Assembly (NCBI RefSeq): GCF_000355805.1
Contig: NZ_CM001837.1
Location: 1,189,408 to 1,253,407, forward strand
DNA from: Dokdonia sp. PRO95
GTDB lineage: Bacteria > Bacteroidota > Bacteroidia > Flavobacteriales > Flavobacteriaceae
Reading direction: 5' to 3'
DNA: 64,000 nucleotides
Shown: positions 43,556 through 52,669 of the stretch, piece after piece
Layout: each line of letters opens with the position of its first letter
Position numbering within the stretch: position 1 is the first letter of the stretch
Position numbers and translations under genes: made by a program
The notes under the pieces: generated by a model
The model's input: only the letters and a program-made list of their open reading frames with translations
Database searches by the model: none
Told to the model about the DNA's origin: nothing

Positions 43556-44704
43556 TCAGCTCTTACGATGTAAAAATCGAGTTAATTTAATTGAGAGATC
43601 TGTTAAGATTATTTTTGCATTTCCATTACGTTCTATATGATATGAAGCGTCTTGTATGGCCTCTACAATAGGAAATATATTATTATTGTGAACAAACGGA
43701 GCAAATTTTGAGAGATCAAAACCGGTCTCTGGTTCCATAAAAACAAGATCATTTGCCTTGTAATTTTTAAGCAAAGCTTGACGAAAAAATTGCACGCAAT
43801 AAGCCAGGAAATTCTTTTGAGTTTCACGACCAGATTTTGCTATGATTTCGCTCCACTCCATAAGTCCTAAAACGGCTTCTTTTTTACCCTTTGCTTGGAA
43901 GGCTGTTCGTACCCATGTAACAAACCATTTTTCAAACTGAATATCGTCTCCATCATGATGCAATAAATGCATTGCTTGCTGGTAATCTCCTTGTGCTTGA
44001 TGAGCAATTTTATGAGCTTCGGCATCTGGAGTATTATGATGATTAATTAAAGCATCGGCAATTTGTGGTTCGCTTAATCTTGGGAAATGTAATACTTGGC
44101 ATCTTGACTTTATCGTTTCTATAATGCTATCCTCATTTTCAGATATGAGAATAAATAAAGTTTTTGCTGGTGGCTCCTCTAGTAGTTTGAGAAGTTTATT
44201 TGATCCAGCAGTATTCATTTTATCGACTGCCCATATAATCATTACTTTATAACCTCCTTCATAAGATTTTAGGGCGAGTGCTTTATTGATTTCGGCAGCT
44301 TCATCTACTCCTATTTGCCCTTGCTTCTTTTCAATACCTAGATGCTGGTGCCATTCAAAAAGATCTCCATATGGATTTTCTGTAATAAATGATCGCCACT
44401 CTTTCATAAAATTATTAGAGACAGGATGGCTTTTTACTTCAGGAGTAGTGGCTACAGGAAAAGCAAAGTGCAAATCTGGATGTGATAAGTGTTCAAACTT
44501 TAAATTACAAGCTTGAGATCCTCCCTCATTTTCGCCTTGAGCGTTATTACATAAAATATATTGTGCATAAGCAATCGCCATGGGTAAAACCCCTGTACCA
44601 GATAAACCTATAAAAAGTTGAGCATGAGCAATACGCCCTGCATCAACACTTGTTGTGAGATGATTTTTGATAAAATCTTGCCCGATAACGTTTGAGAACA
44701 GCAT
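43556..44704 (-). CDS. holB: DNA polymerase III delta' subunit-like ATPase
   Basis: 382 residues from Met 44704 (M-L-F-S-N-V-I-G-Q-D-F); a GTG start further upstream adds non-conserved residues. Clamp-loader AAA+ fold: G-L-S-G-T-G-V-L-P in the Walker A position lacks the Lys, as expected for a non-hydrolysing delta'; S-R-C-Q-V-L-H-F is the SRC motif. It helps load the sliding clamp. Divergent from pgk with 68 bp between starts. Confidence 0.9.
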   Translation of the reverse strand: MLFSNVIGQDFIKNHLTTSVDAGRIAHAQLFIGLSGTGVLPMAIAYAQYILCNNAQGENEGGSQACNLKFEHLSHPDLHFAFPVATTPEVKSHPVSNNFMKEWRSFITENPYGDLFEWHQHLGIEKKQGQIGVDEAAEINKALALKSYEGGYKVMIIWAVDKMNTAGSNKLLKLLEEPPAKTLFILISENEDSIIETIKSRCQVLHFPRLSEPQIADALINHHNTPDAEAHKIAHQAQGDYQQAMHLLHHDGDDIQFEKWFVTWVRTAFQAKGKKEAVLGLMEWSEIIAKSGRETQKNFLAYCVQFFRQALLKNYKANDLVFMEPETGFDLSKFAPFVHNNNIFPIVEAIQDASYHIERNGNAKIILTDLSIKLTRFLHRKS

Positions 44705-44752
44705 AGCTCCAAATATAAAGGAATCACTGCATTTTTTATCCTCTGTATCTAT

Positions 44753-44760
44753 TATATTTG
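44753..44760 (+). promoter_or_regulatory. Candidate -7 element for pgk
   Basis: TATATTTG fits TAnnTTTG, 12 bases before the pgk ATG. Confidence 0.45.
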
Positions 44761-44772
44761 TTAGCAAAACCA

Positions 44773-45966
44773 ATGAAAATGATTACAGTAGACGACTTTA
44801 ATTTTGAGAATAAGAAAGCTTTAATCCGCGTAGATTTTAATGTTCCCCTTGATGAAGATGGTAATGTTACTGATACTACAAGAATTGAGGCCGCAAAACC
44901 TACTATTTTAAAGATATTAGAAGACGGAGGATCTGCTATCCTTATGTCTCATTTAGGTCGCCCTAAAAACAAAGAAGAGGAGTTTTCTCTTTCTCAGATT
45001 TGTAGAACTGTTTCTGAAGTCATTGGTGTAGAAGTAAACTTTGTGGAGGATTGTGTAGGTACAAAAGCTATAGAGGCAGCATCTAACCTTGAAATGGGAA
45101 AGATATTATTACTAGAAAACCTTCGTTACCATAGCGAAGAAACAGCTGGTGATGTTGAATTTGCAAAGCAGCTAAGTGGGCTAGGAGATATTTATGTAAA
45201 TGATGCCTTTGGTACTGCACACCGCGCTCATGCATCTACTACGATCATAGCTCAGTTTTTTCCAGATGCAAAATGTTATGGTTATTTACTAGCTAAAGAA
45301 ATTGAGAGTCTTGATCGCGTGCTTAATAACAGCGAGAAGCCTGTACTAGCTATTCTTGGTGGTTCTAAGGTATCTTCAAAAATTACGGTTATTGAGAATA
45401 TTCTTGATAAAGTAGATGAGATGATTATAGGTGGAGGTATGGCTTTTACCTTTATTAAGGCACAAGGAGGTACCATAGGAGATTCTATTTGTGAAGATGA
45501 TAAAATGGAGCTCGCACTTGATATTCTTAAACAAGCCAAAGAAAAAGGAGTACAGATTCACATACCAGTAGATGTTATTGCAGCAGATGATTTCTCAAAC
45601 GATGCAAACACAAAGGTGTCTGATATCATGAGTATCGAAGATGGATGGCAAGGCCTTGACGCTGGACCAAAATCTCGCGAACTCTTTGATGAAGTAGCAA
45701 GGCGTGCAAAAACTATTTTATGGAATGGACCATTAGGAGTTTTTGAGATGGAAACATTTGCCGGAGGAACTATCGCACTAGGTCATAGTATTGCTGCAGC
45801 TACAAAGGATGGCGCGTTCTCACTAGTAGGAGGTGGAGATAGTGTTGCTGCTGTAAAACAATTTGGTTTTGATACAAAAGTAAGCTACGTCTCTACTGGA
45901 GGCGGTGCAATGCTTGAGATGCTGGAAGGTAAAACTCTACCAGGTATAGCTGCTATACAAGAATAA
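44773..45966 (+). CDS. pgk: Phosphoglycerate kinase
   Basis: 397-residue glycolytic enzyme transferring phosphate from 1,3-bisphosphoglycerate to [11 protein letters not shown] (about residues 22-29), [14 protein letters not shown] and the C-terminal nucleotide loop G-G-G-D-S-V-A-A-V. Start at ATG 44773 (M-K-M-I-T-V); a TTG five codons earlier lies inside the promoter region. Monocistronic with a strong terminator. Confidence 0.97.
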   Translation: MKMITVDDFNFENKKALIRVDFNVPLDEDGNVTDTTRIEAAKPTILKILEDGGSAILMSHLGRPKNKEEEFSLSQICRTVSEVIGVEVNFVEDCVGTKAIEAASNLEMGKILLLENLRYHSEETAGDVEFAKQLSGLGDIYVNDAFGTAHRAHASTTIIAQFFPDAKCYGYLLAKEIESLDRVLNNSEKPVLAILGGSKVSSKITVIENILDKVDEMIIGGGMAFTFIKAQGGTIGDSICEDDKMELALDILKQAKEKGVQIHIPVDVIAADDFSNDANTKVSDIMSIEDGWQGLDAGPKSRELFDEVARRAKTILWNGPLGVFEMETFAGGTIALGHSIAAATKDGAFSLVGGGDSVAAVKQFGFDTKVSYVSTGGGAMLEMLEGKTLPGIAAIQE

Positions 45967-45986
45967 TTAACAATACATCAATAGAT

Positions 45987-46017
45987 AAGACCACCTCTTG
46001 AGGTGGTCTTATTTTTT
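45987..46017 (+). terminator. Rho-independent terminator after pgk
   Basis: aagaccacct and aggtggtctt around a four-base loop, then A-T-run. Confidence 0.88.
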
Positions 46018-46113
46018 TATACTTAACAGAAGTTGTGCTGGCTAGAAGTTATATCCCCTATCTTTAAAACCATACGATTTTCCCGTATCTTTCGTTCCTT
46101 GACTATGACTCTA

Positions 46114-47727
46114 ATGCAACATAATTTTAAAATATCCCTAGTAGCTTCTATACTCTTGTTTTCCGCTTTCGCGAAAGCGCAAGATACCCTCTCATATGAG
46201 GCCTACAAACAGAAAGCTCCGGTTATAAAAGAAAATAAAAAACCAACACTCCAAAGAGATACTATCAAAGTAGTAGATACTGTCATTACAAATACAATCT
46301 CTCAAGATTTACCTCAAGTATTACTAGATACACAAGTGAGAGATTCTATAACCTTTAACTTACCAGATAATCCTCAAGCAGCACTTATAGATATGCGCTG
46401 GCGTAAGGAACTGGCAAGAATGGATCTATTTGATTCTATAAATAATATACGTGAAAGCCACACATACCGTCCAGAAGTAAACTTAGAACTTCCTACAGAC
46501 ACACTAAAAAAACGCCTTGCCGAAATAAATGCGCGTACTCCATTTAACGTGGAGTATAACCCGTCGCTAGAAAGCGTGATAAATCGTTACTTAAAGCGTC
46601 ACAAACCTACCATGGAGAAGCTTATGGCCGTGAGCCAGTTTTACTTCCCTATGTTTGAGGAGCGTCTCGATAAGTACGACATTCCTTTAGAGATGAAATA
46701 TCTCGCCATTGTAGAGAGTGCACTGCGACCTAGAGCAAAATCAAGAGTAGGAGCAACGGGATTATGGCAGTTTATGTTTGCAACAGGTAAAATGTTTAAG
46801 CTCGAAGTAAACAGCTATGTAGATGATCGCATGGATCCTATTGCAGCAACAGAGGCGGCTTGTGCTTACTTATCACAACTTTATGACATACATGGAGACT
46901 GGGATCTTGCGCTAGCATCTTATAACTCTGGTCCAGGAAATGTGTCTAAAGCAATAAGACGCTCTGGAGGTGCTACAAATTACTGGAATATTAGAAAGAA
47001 TTTACCTCGAGAAACCGCTGGTTATGTACCTGCGTTTCTAGCCACGATGTATCTTTTTGAATATGCAGACGAGCATGGATACACACCAGAAAAAGCTCCT
47101 GTAAATTACTTTGCAACAGACACCATTCACATAAAACAAAGCATCGCTTTAGATCAGGTTTCTAGTATTGTAGGTATTCCTTTGGAGATTGTTCAGTTTT
47201 TAAATCCGCAGTATAAATTAGATATTATTCCGGTGGTAAAGGATAAGAAATATTACGTGCGACTCCCTATCGAGAGTGTGGGTAAATTTGTACAAAATGA
47301 ACAGGCTATTTACGCTTTCGCGAAAGCAGAATTAGACAAACGTGAAAAACCATTACCTGAGGTACTTACAGCAAGTTCGCAGGTGAGATATCGAGTACGT
47401 AGTGGGGATTATTTAGGTAAAATTGCCAATAAATATGGCGTAAGAGTAAGCCAAATCAAGAAATGGAATAACCTCCGATCCAATGCCCTTAAAATAGGAC
47501 AGCGATTAACGATTTACCCTAGAAAACCTGTTACTAGTAGCTCATCAAATAGCAGTAAAAAAACTGTATCATTTAAAGGAAAGAAAACATATATCGTTCA
47601 AGACGGTGATTCGCTATGGAAAATTGCAAATAAATATCCTGGAGTAAGTATTGAAAATATTAAAGTTTGGAACGATATTAGTAGTTCTAAACTCAAACCA
47701 GGAATGAAATTACGCGTTTCTAAATAA
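46114..47727 (+). CDS. MltD-like lytic transglycosylase with LysM repeats
   Basis: About 537 residues from ATG 46114 (ATG 46105 also possible; an ATG at 46033 would put non-conserved sequence before the signal peptide). Signal peptide ending S-A-F-A-K-A-Q. SLT domain with the catalytic Glu in A-I-V-E-S-A-L-R-P-R and G-A-T-G-L-W-Q-F-M, then two LysM peptidoglycan-binding repeats (Y-R-V-R-S-G-D-Y-L-G-K-I-A near 47389 and Y-I-V-Q-D-G-D-S-L-W-K-I-A near 47590). It cleaves peptidoglycan glycan strands. Two palindrome copies lie in this gene, one in the signal peptide and one in a linker. Confidence 0.93.
   Translation: MQHNFKISLVASILLFSAFAKAQDTLSYEAYKQKAPVIKENKKPTLQRDTIKVVDTVITNTISQDLPQVLLDTQVRDSITFNLPDNPQAALIDMRWRKELARMDLFDSINNIRESHTYRPEVNLELPTDTLKKRLAEINARTPFNVEYNPSLESVINRYLKRHKPTMEKLMAVSQFYFPMFEERLDKYDIPLEMKYLAIVESALRPRAKSRVGATGLWQFMFATGKMFKLEVNSYVDDRMDPIAATEAACAYLSQLYDIHGDWDLALASYNSGPGNVSKAIRRSGGATNYWNIRKNLPRETAGYVPAFLATMYLFEYADEHGYTPEKAPVNYFATDTIHIKQSIALDQVSSIVGIPLEIVQFLNPQYKLDIIPVVKDKKYYVRLPIESVGKFVQNEQAIYAFAKAELDKREKPLPEVLTASSQVRYRVRSGDYLGKIANKYGVRVSQIKKWNNLRSNALKIGQRLTIYPRKPVTSSSSNSSKKTVSFKGKKTYIVQDGDSLWKIANKYPGVSIENIKVWNDISSSKLKPGMKLRVSK
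46165..46178. repeat. GCTTTCGCGAAAGC palindrome, copy 13 (signal peptide of MltD-like gene)
   Basis: Exact copy, Ala-Phe-Ala-Lys-Ala immediately before the predicted cleavage A-K-A/Q. Confidence 0.95.
47314..47327. repeat. GCTTTCGCGAAAGC palindrome, copy 14 (MltD-like gene, linker)
   Basis: Exact copy, AFAKA frame, between the SLT domain and the first LysM repeat; second copy in the same gene. Confidence 0.95.
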
Positions 47728-47734
47728 TTAGATT

Positions 47735-48232
47735 ATGAAAAAGTTATTTCTCGTCTTAAGCCTATGCTTTACAGCAGCACTTGCCGCACAAGAAGTAACT
47801 CTCAAACCTTTTGACCCTGCTGCTTATGTAGCAATAGATAGTGAAGGAAATGAAAATCGTACTGTTAAGAATCCAGTTTATACATACTTGATAGATAACT
47901 ACAAAGCCATTTCAGAAAAGGAAATTCTTTCACCTAATGGTGGCGGAGATTGTGGTTTTACACAAAATTTTGATAATGGGATCATCTACACAAAACGTAA
48001 TTGTGGCGATGCATCACTTGCAACTGGAGAAGTACTCACTATAGCAAACCCTGATAGAGAATCTGTGCTGTTATGGGTAGAGTCGGTGAATAAGATTTTT
48101 GGAGATTATGGTCAGAATCATTGGAACTTCGACCTTACAGAATACAGACCTACGGACAATATACTAGGCGGTTTTTTTACAATTAAGAGAGATACAGATT
48201 ACACCACGATCCTTGTGATGTCTGGATGTTAA
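47735..48232 (+). CDS. Secreted protein of unknown function
   Basis: 165 residues with a signal peptide (L-F-L-V-L-S-L-C-F-T-A-A-L-A-A-Q) and three cysteines (D-C-G-F, N-C-G-D, C-terminal S-G-C) that could form disulphides. No family recognised. It starts seven bases after the lytic transglycosylase stop and is followed 17 bases later by the DUF4837 gene, so the three form an operon and it may act at the cell wall. Confidence 0.75.
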   Translation: MKKLFLVLSLCFTAALAAQEVTLKPFDPAAYVAIDSEGNENRTVKNPVYTYLIDNYKAISEKEILSPNGGGDCGFTQNFDNGIIYTKRNCGDASLATGEVLTIANPDRESVLLWVESVNKIFGDYGQNHWNFDLTEYRPTDNILGGFFTIKRDTDYTTILVMSGC

Positions 48233-48249
48233 TCATTAATAATAGCAAT

Positions 48250-49221
48250 ATGATAAAAAGAATATTTTTAAGTATAGTAACAGCGTCCTTACTTATTTCT
48301 TGTGGGGATAATGACGGTAAACGCATTTTAAGCCAGTCTGTAGGTAATATTAACAACGTTAAGGTAATTGTGACTAAAGCACAATGGCAAGGAGCTATAG
48401 GAGACGCGCTACGCGATGTGCTGGCAGATCCTGTTTATGGATTACCACGTGAGGAGCCTAAGTTTTCTATAGATCAGATTCCGCCTGAGGCTTTTAGTGA
48501 TTTTTTACTTAAGAATAGAATTTATTTGCAAATAAAACCGGCAGATAGTGCTTCTTTAACTATCGTAAAAGATAAGTATGCACGCCCACAAACAGGAGTA
48601 ATTGTTACTGGAAGTAGCCACACACAAATTGCAAATCTTATTATTGATAATGAGGAACGTATTGTAACTGCTTTTAAAGAACAAGAGCTTGTTGCAAATC
48701 AAAGTCGAATTAAAAAGGCATTGAAGAAAACAGATTCTTTACAAAAGGTATTTGGAGTAAAACTTAACTTTCCAAATGCATATCGATATGCAGAACAGAA
48801 ATCAGATTTCTTCTGGATGCGCAAAGAGCTAAAGCGCAGCGGTAACATGAATATCACAGTGTACGAGGTGCCGCTACAAGCAATTGATAAGGACACCTTA
48901 ACAATCAAGAACATTATACGCATGCGTGATTCTATAGGAGGAAAGAAAATACCAGTAGATGATGGTCGCTTTATTACAGAACGTGCTTTCTCACCATACT
49001 TACAAGAAACAGAGATAGATGGAAAACTAGCTTATGAAACTAAAGGAACATGGGAAGTAGACGGTCGTTATATGGCTGGACCTTTTGTAAACTATGCCGT
49101 AAGAGATGAAAAAAATGGAAGATACTTGATATTAGAAGGTTTCATCTTCTCCCCATCACAAGACCAGCGTGATAATATGTTTGAGCTTGAGAGTATCTTG
49201 AAAAGTGCTAGGTTGAGGTAA
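48250..49221 (+). CDS. DUF4837 family lipoprotein
   Basis: 323 residues from ATG 48250; a start eight codons earlier would overlap the previous gene. Lipoprotein signal ending L-L-I-S-C. Conserved family stretches: G-L-P-R-E-E-P, F-F-W-M-R-K-E-L, E-T-K-G-T-W-E-V and M-A-G-P-F-V-N-Y-A, a Flavobacteriia family always near peptidoglycan hydrolases as far as I recall. Function unknown. Confidence 0.88.
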   Translation: MIKRIFLSIVTASLLISCGDNDGKRILSQSVGNINNVKVIVTKAQWQGAIGDALRDVLADPVYGLPREEPKFSIDQIPPEAFSDFLLKNRIYLQIKPADSASLTIVKDKYARPQTGVIVTGSSHTQIANLIIDNEERIVTAFKEQELVANQSRIKKALKKTDSLQKVFGVKLNFPNAYRYAEQKSDFFWMRKELKRSGNMNITVYEVPLQAIDKDTLTIKNIIRMRDSIGGKKIPVDDGRFITERAFSPYLQETEIDGKLAYETKGTWEVDGRYMAGPFVNYAVRDEKNGRYLILEGFIFSPSQDQRDNMFELESILKSARLR

Positions 49222-49257
49222 AAACGTTATCTTTATTATGTTGTTAAACAGTATATT

Positions 49258-49503
49258 ATGGGAGCACTAGAGTTACGAGAAGAAGTTTTAAGAAAAGTGC
49301 AAGATGCAGATGAGCGTTTACTTGCAATGATAAATGCCCTAGCAATAAGCTATCAAGAATCTGAAGTAATTGCTTATACTGTGGAGGGAGAACCTTTGAG
49401 TAGAGAACAATACAAACAAGAGCTACAGGAGGCAAAAGCAGAATATAAACGAGGAGAGTATACAGCCGTAGATGATCTCAAGAAAGAAATAAAGGATTGG
49501 TAA
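49258..49503 (+). CDS. Antitoxin-like protein of a ParE-type toxin-antitoxin pair
   Basis: 81-residue acidic, helical protein ending D-D-L-K-K-E-I-K-D-W. Its segment E-Q-Y-K-Q-E-L-Q-E-A-K-A-E-Y resembles the short antitoxins coupled to ParE toxins in Bacteroidota. The toxin gene follows three bases after the stop. Confidence 0.75.
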   Translation: MGALELREEVLRKVQDADERLLAMINALAISYQESEVIAYTVEGEPLSREQYKQELQEAKAEYKRGEYTAVDDLKKEIKDW

Positions 49504-49506
49504 TTG

Positions 49507-49803
49507 ATGCTTAATACTGTCTGGACCAATACAGCAAAAAGAGATTTAAAGCAAATTTACAATTACATAAAGAATGTAAAGAAATCACCACAAGGCGCTC
49601 TAAATGTGGTTAATGATATTATCGAGGCTAGTGAAACTATTATTTACTTTGAGCAATATCAAAAGGATGAAATTAATAATACCTTTAGAAGGATTATAAT
49701 AAGACATTATAAAATAGTGTATGATAGAGAAGGTGATGACATTGTTATTTTACGAGTCTTTAGCACATATCAAAACCCTAGTAGATTGATAAATGACGTT
49801 TAG
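49507..49803 (+). CDS. RelE/ParE family toxin
   Basis: 98 residues from ATG 49507 (a TTG one codon earlier is possible). V-W-T-N-T-A-K-R-D-L-K-Q-I-Y-N-Y-I at the N-terminus and R-R-I-I-I-R-H-Y-K-I-V-Y-D at about residue 65 match the ParE/RelE fold. ParE toxins inhibit gyrase and RelE toxins cut mRNA; which activity applies cannot be told. Adjacent to the antitoxin-like gene. Confidence 0.85.
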   Translation: MLNTVWTNTAKRDLKQIYNYIKNVKKSPQGALNVVNDIIEASETIIYFEQYQKDEINNTFRRIIIRHYKIVYDREGDDIVILRVFSTYQNPSRLINDV

Positions 49804-49834
49804 AAATTATGCTTTCGCGAAAGGTGGTAAATAT

Positions 49835-49871
49835 AAAAAAACCGCATAACTCAAAGAGCTATGCGGTTTTT
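49835..49871. terminator. Bidirectional terminator
   Basis: aaaaccgcata and tatgcggtttt arms around a loop of about 12 bases, A-run before and T-run after, between the toxin gene and convergent tatA. A one-mismatch palindrome variant (GCTTTCGCGAAAGG, 49811-49824) is just before it. Confidence 0.75.
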
Positions 49872-49892
49872 CTATATAAGAAAGAGGGAGTA

Positions 49893-50087
49893 TTACTTCT
49901 TCTCTTCTATCATATCGTCTTCTTCGTCCTTAGACGCTTTCTTAAATTCTTTGATACCGCCACCTAAGCCGCGCATCATTTCAGGGATTTTCTTACCTCC
50001 AAAAAGTAATAAAACAACTAATACAATAAGTCCTATTTGCCAAGGGCCTACCATTCCTAAAAATATTGCTAAAAAATTCATCTTCAT
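49893..50087 (-). CDS. tatA: Sec-independent translocase TatA/E
   Basis: 64 residues: N-terminal membrane helix ([23 protein letters not shown]) and amphipathic helix ([15 protein letters not shown]), as in TatA pore-forming components of the twin-arginine exporter. F-G-G-K-K-I-P-E is the hinge. The start is ambiguous between M1 and M3. Confidence 0.92.
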   Translation of the reverse strand: MKMNFLAIFLGMVGPWQIGLIVLVVLLLFGGKKIPEMMRGLGGGIKEFKKASKDEEDDMIEEKK

Positions 50088-50228
50088 CTGTTTTAGAAAA
50101 ACAAAGATAGTAAGAAAACAGACATACGAGCGTTAAAGTGATAAAAAGGACTTAATTGGTGCTGAGTGGTTATCGCAATCCAATTTTCGCGAAAGCGTAA
50201 AGACATCAATTATCTCATATCTAAAAAG

Positions 50229-50236
50229 TATATTTG
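50229..50236 (+). promoter_or_regulatory. Candidate -7 element for M23 peptidase gene
   Basis: TATATTTG fits TAnnTTTG, eight bases before the ATG. A two-mismatch palindrome variant lies at 50183-50196. Confidence 0.4.
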
Positions 50237-50244
50237 TATCTCAA

Positions 50245-51111
50245 ATGACAGAAAAAAAAGAGAAGAAAAAAAAGATTGCAAAAAAGCTACTGCATAAGTA
50301 TCGCTTAGTTATTCTCAATGAAGATACTTTTGAGGAGCGTATTTCTTTTAAACTCACACGACTCAATGTGTTTATTCTAGTAGGTATATCTGCTATTATT
50401 CTTATTGCACTTACTACATTACTTATCGCATTTACACCATTAAGGGAATATATTCCTGGTTACTCAAGCACAAAACTCAAGCGCAATGCGACGCTACTCG
50501 TTGCAAAAACAGATTCTCTTGAAAATGCAATTAGAGTAAATGAGCAATATTACTCTTCTATACGTAGAGTGTTAAGTGGAGACGTAGAGGAGCTAGAATT
50601 TGATAGAGATTCTATACGCGATGCTGTTTTTAATGATGAAGAAATATATGTGCTCCCTAGTAAGGAAGATAGCCTGTTGAGGCAAACAGTAGAGCAGGAA
50701 GACAAGTATAATGTGTTTGATAAAGCTATTGAGGATACAGATTTCTCACTATTTCCTCCTGTGAAAGGAACCATATCGTCTGCATATAATGCTAGCCAAA
50801 AACACTTTGCAGTAGATATTGTAACGGTAAAAGATGCCCCAGTAAAAGCGGCAGCAGATGGTACTGTAATTTTTGCCGAGTGGACTGCAGAGACAGGTCA
50901 TGTACTTATTATAAATCATGGTAAAAACCTTATCACTGTTTATAAGCACAACGCTTCTCTCAATAAGTCACAAGGAGCCTTGGTTCAAGCAGGTGAAGTT
51001 ATTGCCACGGTGGGTAATACAGGTGAGTATAGTACTGGACCACACTTACATTTTGAGTTGTGGAGTAATGGTTACCCTATAAATCCGACTAATTTTATAG
51101 ATTTTAACTAA
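50245..51111 (+). CDS. M23 family peptidoglycan endopeptidase, membrane-anchored
   Basis: 288 residues. Lys-rich cytoplasmic N-terminus, one membrane helix (about residues 46-68), a coiled-coil linker, and a C-terminal LytM domain with H-F-A-V-D (about 188-192), a middle His in I-N-H-G-K, and H-L-H-F-E (about 270-274), the zinc and catalytic residues. It cuts cross-links in peptidoglycan. Its stop overlaps the GH3-like start (TAATG), so the two are coupled. Confidence 0.92.
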   Translation: MTEKKEKKKKIAKKLLHKYRLVILNEDTFEERISFKLTRLNVFILVGISAIILIALTTLLIAFTPLREYIPGYSSTKLKRNATLLVAKTDSLENAIRVNEQYYSSIRRVLSGDVEELEFDRDSIRDAVFNDEEIYVLPSKEDSLLRQTVEQEDKYNVFDKAIEDTDFSLFPPVKGTISSAYNASQKHFAVDIVTVKDAPVKAAADGTVIFAEWTAETGHVLIINHGKNLITVYKHNASLNKSQGALVQAGEVIATVGNTGEYSTGPHLHFELWSNGYPINPTNFIDFN

Positions 51112-52601
51112 TGTCGATAAAGTCTTTTGGAGCAAAAATTTTTGCGTCGTACATACAGCGAAGTATAAAAAAATGGGCAGACAACCCTATTGAGACTCAG
51201 CACAAGGTTTTTGAGAGTCTTATAGATGCGGCTCAGTATACGACCTTTGGTAATGATCACCGTTTTGACACAATAAAATCGCATGCAGATTTTGTTAAGC
51301 AGGTGCCTATAAGAGATTATGAAGACTTGCGCTACTATGTAGATAAAATGGTTGCTGGAGAACCAGATATACTCTGGCCAGGTAAACCTCTTTACTTTGC
51401 AAAAACTTCTGGAACGACTTCTGGGGTAAAGTACATACCGCTTACTAAGGATAGCATGAAAACGCATCCTAACAGTGCACGTAACGCAATTCTCTCTTAC
51501 ATCGCAGAGACAGGAAATACAGACTTTGTAGATGGTAAGATGATTTTTTTACAAGGAAGCCCAGAGATGACCGAAAAGAATGGCATCAAACTAGGCCGTC
51601 TTTCTGGTATCGTCGCACATTATGTGCCTAATTATCTACAGAAGAATAGGCTTCCTAGTCTGGAAACTAATTGTATAGACGACTGGGAGCAAAAGGTAGA
51701 TGCTATTGTAGATGAAACCATAGATCAAGATATGACGCTCATAGGTGGGATTCCTCCGTGGGTACAGATGTATTATGAGCGCCTTATCCAGAAGAGTGGT
51801 AAAACGGTGGGAGAACTCTTTAAAAACTATCAGTTGTTTGTGTACGGAGGTGTAAATTATGAACCTTACCGTCGCAAGCTAGAAGATCTTATAGGTAGAA
51901 GCGTAGATAGCATTGAGTTATATCCAGCGAGTGAAGGGTTTTTTGCCTTCCAAGATTCACAGACAGAGAAAGGAATGCTGTTGCAACTAGACAACGGTAT
52001 CTTTTACGAGTTTGTAAAAGCAGATGAGTTTTTTAATGAAAACCCAACGAGAATAACGCTTAAGGATGTAGCTCTTGACGTAAATTATGTGATGATTATC
52101 TCTACCACAGCCGGTTTATGGGCTTATAACATAGGAGATACCGTGATATTTACGAGCCTTAAACCCTATCGTATCATGGTTTCTGGTAGAATCAAGCATT
52201 TTATCTCTGCTTTTGGAGAGCATGTGATAGGCAAGGAGGTAGAGCAGGCCATGCTTGAAGCCTCAGCCGAAACAGACATTAAAGTGACAGAGTTTACCGT
52301 AGCACCGCAAGTAGCACCTCAAGAAGGATTACCTTATCATGAGTGGTTTATAGAATTTGAAAATGAGGGTAGTGATGATTTGCACGCTTTCGCGAAAGCG
52401 TTAGATTCCTCACTACAAGCTCAAAACTCATACTACCTTGACTTAATCACAGGAAAGGTACTCCAGCCATTAAAAATCACGAAGGTGGTAAAAGATGGCT
52501 TTAATAATTACATGAAATCACAAGGAAAGTTAGGTGGTCAAAATAAAATTCCAAGACTTTCAAACGATCGAAAGATTGCCGATCTATTGCAATCAAAATA
52601 G
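51111..52601 (+). CDS. GH3 auxin-responsive promoter family protein (acyl-adenylating)
   Basis: 496 residues. ATP-binding T-S-G-T-T-S-G-V-K-Y-I-P-L (about residues 101-113), as in GH3 adenylate-forming enzymes that in plants join amino acids to jasmonate or auxin. Bacterial members are widespread in Bacteroidota; their substrate is unknown. Coupled by a one-base overlap to the M23 gene. A palindrome copy encodes H-A-F-A-K-A-L in the C-terminal third. Confidence 0.9.
   Translation: MSIKSFGAKIFASYIQRSIKKWADNPIETQHKVFESLIDAAQYTTFGNDHRFDTIKSHADFVKQVPIRDYEDLRYYVDKMVAGEPDILWPGKPLYFAKTSGTTSGVKYIPLTKDSMKTHPNSARNAILSYIAETGNTDFVDGKMIFLQGSPEMTEKNGIKLGRLSGIVAHYVPNYLQKNRLPSLETNCIDDWEQKVDAIVDETIDQDMTLIGGIPPWVQMYYERLIQKSGKTVGELFKNYQLFVYGGVNYEPYRRKLEDLIGRSVDSIELYPASEGFFAFQDSQTEKGMLLQLDNGIFYEFVKADEFFNENPTRITLKDVALDVNYVMIISTTAGLWAYNIGDTVIFTSLKPYRIMVSGRIKHFISAFGEHVIGKEVEQAMLEASAETDIKVTEFTVAPQVAPQEGLPYHEWFIEFENEGSDDLHAFAKALDSSLQAQNSYYLDLITGKVLQPLKITKVVKDGFNNYMKSQGKLGGQNKIPRLSNDRKIADLLQSK
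52386..52399. repeat. GCTTTCGCGAAAGC palindrome, copy 15 (in GH3-like gene, AFAKA frame)
   Basis: Exact copy in the C-terminal third of the GH3-like gene. Confidence 0.95.
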
Positions 52602-52669
52602 TAGTTAATAATCAACTTGAACACGAAATTACCGCGGTCAAGTTCAATTAAGTACCTTTATCCCCAATT

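Noticed and set aside
49258-49803. Toxin-antitoxin pair as part of a larger mobile element
   Set aside because: No integrase, transposase or repeats around it; flanking genes are typical chromosomal ones.
51108-51467. 119-codon open frame opposite the GH3-like gene
   Set aside because: Antisense shadow with Cys/Tyr/Phe-rich low plausibility.
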